A stretch of DNA of 6,525 nt, taken from positions 1 to 6,525 of the forward strand of contig JACDCH010000122.1 in the NCBI GenBank assembly GCA_013694495.1, given 5' to 3'. Each line of letters opens with the position of its first letter. Position 1 is the first letter of the stretch. The notes beneath the pieces were generated by a model, which saw only the letters and a program-made list of their open reading frames with translations, searched no databases and was not told the DNA's origin. Shown here in pieces: positions 5,347 to 6,525 of this stretch. The position numbers and the translations under genes are program-made. Source of the stretch: Acidimicrobiia bacterium (GTDB lineage Bacteria; Actinomycetota; Acidimicrobiia; Acidimicrobiales; JACDCH01).

Positions 5347-5952
5347 TCACCGTCTTGGTCCGCGCCGCGACGAATGCACCTCGCGCCAGGCTGAGCACTT
5401 CACCTTCCGCCAGGACGTCGTGCGCCTCCCGGGCGTGTAGGTGCTCCCGTGGCGCTTCAAGACGACGCCCTCAACGTCGAGCATCTCGCAGGCGTCGAGT
5501 AGCGCCTGAGCGTCCTCGCCCACCCATCTGGGGACGACGGAGGCTGCGCCGTCGAGGCCGAGCTGCTCGAGAAGCTGCCGGCGCTGTTCGTACGGCAGGC
5601 CCGTGGTCAGGGAGCCGTCGATCCAGAGCACGTCAAACGCGGCGAACGAGAGCCGCGGTCGGTTGGTGCGGCGGCGCATGGAGACGGTGGGTGCGACGCC
5701 GTAGAAGTCGCTCATGCGGCCAGCGCCGCCGACGAGCTCGCCGTCGATGATGAGCCGGAGGCCGAGGTCGGCGAGCGGGGCGAGCTCAGGGAGTTCGAGG
5801 TCGTGACCGCCGCGGGTGCGGACGGTGACGGCGTGGTCGATGGTGACGTGGGCACGCCATCCGTCGAGCTTCGGTTCCGCTGACCATCCGTCGAGGGCGC
5901 CAGCGGGTGCGCCGTAGCCGGCGAGCATCGGGGCGATGTCGGGAGGGCGCAT
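5347..5952 (-). CDS. Minimal ATP-dependent DNA ligase-like protein (adenylation domain only)
   Basis: The 201 residues consist of one nucleotidyltransferase (adenylation) domain of the ATP-dependent DNA ligase superfamily. Visible motifs are: motif I EPKLDGWR (26-33) with nucleophile Lys28; motif Ia RTRGG (45-49); motif III IIDGE (68-72); motif IIIa LSFAAFDVLW (101-110); motif IV EGVVLK (161-166); and motif V WRKVK (181-185). The protein stops 16 residues later with a basic tail, so the OB-fold domain and motif VI of ordinary ligases (LigC/LigD type, 300 residues or more) are missing. The 108 bases to the next gene cannot encode one. The start is the ATG at 5952, with 'MRPPDIAPMLA' as in relatives. 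GGAGG (5970-5966) is 13 bases upstream, rather far. Likely chemistry is self-adenylation with ATP; nick sealing is uncertain. A degenerate or partner-dependent ligase are alternatives. Confidence 0.85.
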   Translation of the reverse strand: MRPPDIAPMLAGYGAPAGALDGWSAEPKLDGWRAHVTIDHAVTVRTRGGHDLELPELAPLADLGLRLIIDGELVGGAGRMSDFYGVAPTVSMRRRTNRPRLSFAAFDVLWIDGSLTTGLPYEQRRQLLEQLGLDGAASVVPRWVGEDAQALLDACEMLDVEGVVLKRHGSTYTPGRRTTSWRKVKCSAWREVHSSRRGPRR

Positions 5953-6036
5953 TGAGGAAAGCATGCCTCCGAACTCAGCCAGCTCCGCACCGCGATGGGG
6001 AGGGCAGGGGCCTAACCGGCCGGAGGCCTTGTGACG

Positions 6037-6042
6037 TACGGT
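6037..6042 (+). promoter_or_regulatory. Leaderless -10 element (TACGGT) of the DUF4177/DUF2510-like gene
   Basis: TACGGT is followed by seven bases and the ATG at 6050. This mirrors the promoter of the PIN gene (TACCGT, six bases). No Shine-Dalgarno lies within range; GGAGG at 6022-6026 is 23 bases away. A -35 element is not obvious. Confidence 0.5.
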
Positions 6043-6049
6043 CCGGGAC

Positions 6050-6397
6050 ATGGACGGTTGGGAGTTCGCCTACATCCAGACGTCGACGAACGCCATGAAG
6101 GACCTGATCGTCCGGTTGAACGACCTCGGATGTGAGGGGTGGGAGCTGGTGTCCCTCGATGACCAGGACCGCACGATCGGGGTGAACGCTGTCGTCGCGA
6201 CGTTGAAGCGGCGGATCGTGCCGTTCGACGCTCCCGCCGTTGAGGGGGAGGCGTGGCTTCCTGACCCGGCGGGCAGGTTCGACAAGCGGTTCTGGAACGG
6301 GCGGGCGTGGACGTTTCACTGCGCTCTCGAGGCGGACAAGTCGACGCACCGGGACCCGCCGACCCGGCTCGCGCCATATCCCGACATGCGGCAGTAG
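6050..6397 (+). CDS. Small fusion protein: DUF4177-like N-half and DUF2510-like C-half
   Basis: The 115-residue product is soluble, with no signal peptide or membrane segment. Residues 1-57 (WEFAYIQ, then LNDLGCEGWELVSLD, then AVVATLKRR) match the pattern of DUF4177-like small proteins: an alternating strand-helix-strand unit with the hallmark 'L...G.eGWElv'. Residues 68-91 (AWLPDPAGRFDKRFWNGRAW) match the DUF2510 pattern 'gWYpDP.g....RyWDG..WT', an actinobacterial motif usually found next to membrane segments, which are absent here. Neither domain has a firm molecular function. The gene is divergent from the ligase-like gene across 97 bases and ends three bases before a probable insertion-sequence boundary. 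Transcription is probably leaderless from TACGGT (6037-6042). It may be a nucleic-acid or protein interaction module, but this cannot be settled from sequence alone. Confidence 0.8.
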   Translation: MDGWEFAYIQTSTNAMKDLIVRLNDLGCEGWELVSLDDQDRTIGVNAVVATLKRRIVPFDAPAVEGEAWLPDPAGRFDKRFWNGRAWTFHCALEADKSTHRDPPTRLAPYPDMRQ

Positions 6398-6400
6398 ACC

Positions 6401-6525
6401 TAGTGCCGCGTCAGGCAACGTTTGCGCGCTTCACAAGTTCACGAAGTGCCTCGTCGTTGGCGTGGCGGTTTCGCCAAGCGATGTAGCGACGGATCATCGA
6501 GTTCTGCTCGTCATGTGAGCGGTGG
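6401..6525 (-). mobile_element. End of an IS630-like insertion sequence (partial)
   Basis: The transposase reading frame runs in from the right edge and stops at 6411. The element end is placed at the TA within CTAG (6400-6403) because members of the IS630 family insert at TA, often CTAG, and have their transposase stop very near the end. The sequence TAGTGCCGCGTCAGGCAACG (6401-6420) would be the terminal inverted repeat. The other end is outside the window, so neither the repeat nor the target duplication can be confirmed. Confidence 0.4.
6411..6525 (-). CDS. Transposase C-terminus, IS630-like (partial, runs off the right edge)
   Basis: Only the last 37 residues are present, ending at the TGA 6413-6411. 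They read RSHDEQNSMIRRYIAWRNRH, then LRELVKRANVA. The 'i..Yi.WRN.h' segment is typical of the C-terminus of actinobacterial IS630-type transposases, downstream of the DDE core. The catalytic residues lie outside the window, so activity cannot be judged. It is convergent with the DUF4177/DUF2510-like gene, with 13 bases between the stop codons. Another transposase family with a similar tail is possible. Confidence 0.55.
   Translation of the reverse strand, partial: HRSHDEQNSMIRRYIAWRNRHANDEALRELVKRANVA

Noticed and set aside
5953..6051. Longer N-terminus for the ligase-like protein, starting at 6051
   Set aside because: The added 33 residues are not conserved-looking, and the start would overlap the divergent gene's ATG. 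Family resemblance begins at the Met encoded at 5952.
1..6525. CRISPR array
   Set aside because: No regularly spaced repeats of 23 bases or more exist in the window. The only tandem repeat is the 12-bp-period pair near 4145.

Overview
The window is high-GC bacterial DNA, most likely from an actinomycete. The evidence is the strong G/C third-position bias, the leaderless-looking promoters (TANNNT followed 6-7 nt later by ATG) and the protein families present. An Acidimicrobiia-like lineage is a guess from overall flavour only. The left two thirds (1-4090) look like ordinary chromosome. They hold a decayed short-chain dehydrogenase remnant (minus), tRNA-Arg(TCT) (minus), a small secreted beta-sandwich-type protein (minus) followed by a perfect 28-bp palindrome, and a zinc-independent quinone oxidoreductase (minus). 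The oxidoreductase is divergent from a Gfo/Idh/MocA oxidoreductase (plus). Then come tRNA-His(GTG) and tRNA-Lys(CTT), both plus.

The right third (about 4090-6525) begins directly at the 3' end of tRNA-Lys and has an accessory character. Its G+C is lower by eye: a hand count gives 38/60 at 4801-4860 against 43/60 at 2401-2460. A gene-free stretch carries a tandem 12-bp-period repeat and a 12-bp palindrome. After it lie a PIN-domain protein with a long C-terminal extension (minus) and, upstream of that, a 201-residue protein that is only the adenylation domain of an ATP-dependent DNA ligase (minus). A divergent small protein joining a DUF4177-like half to a DUF2510-like half (plus) comes next. 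The right edge is the C-terminal end of a transposase resembling IS630 (minus), whose element probably begins at a CTAG at 6400-6403.

The two oxidoreductases share a 61-bp intergenic region and may be co-regulated, but no common pathway can be read from the sequence. In the right third, a predicted RNase-fold protein, a minimal ligase-like adenylyltransferase and a small domain-fusion protein sit together between a tRNA gene and an insertion sequence. That placement suggests a genomic island or a small uncharacterised cassette. No integrase, antitoxin or second attachment site is visible in the window, so a functional system is an inference only.
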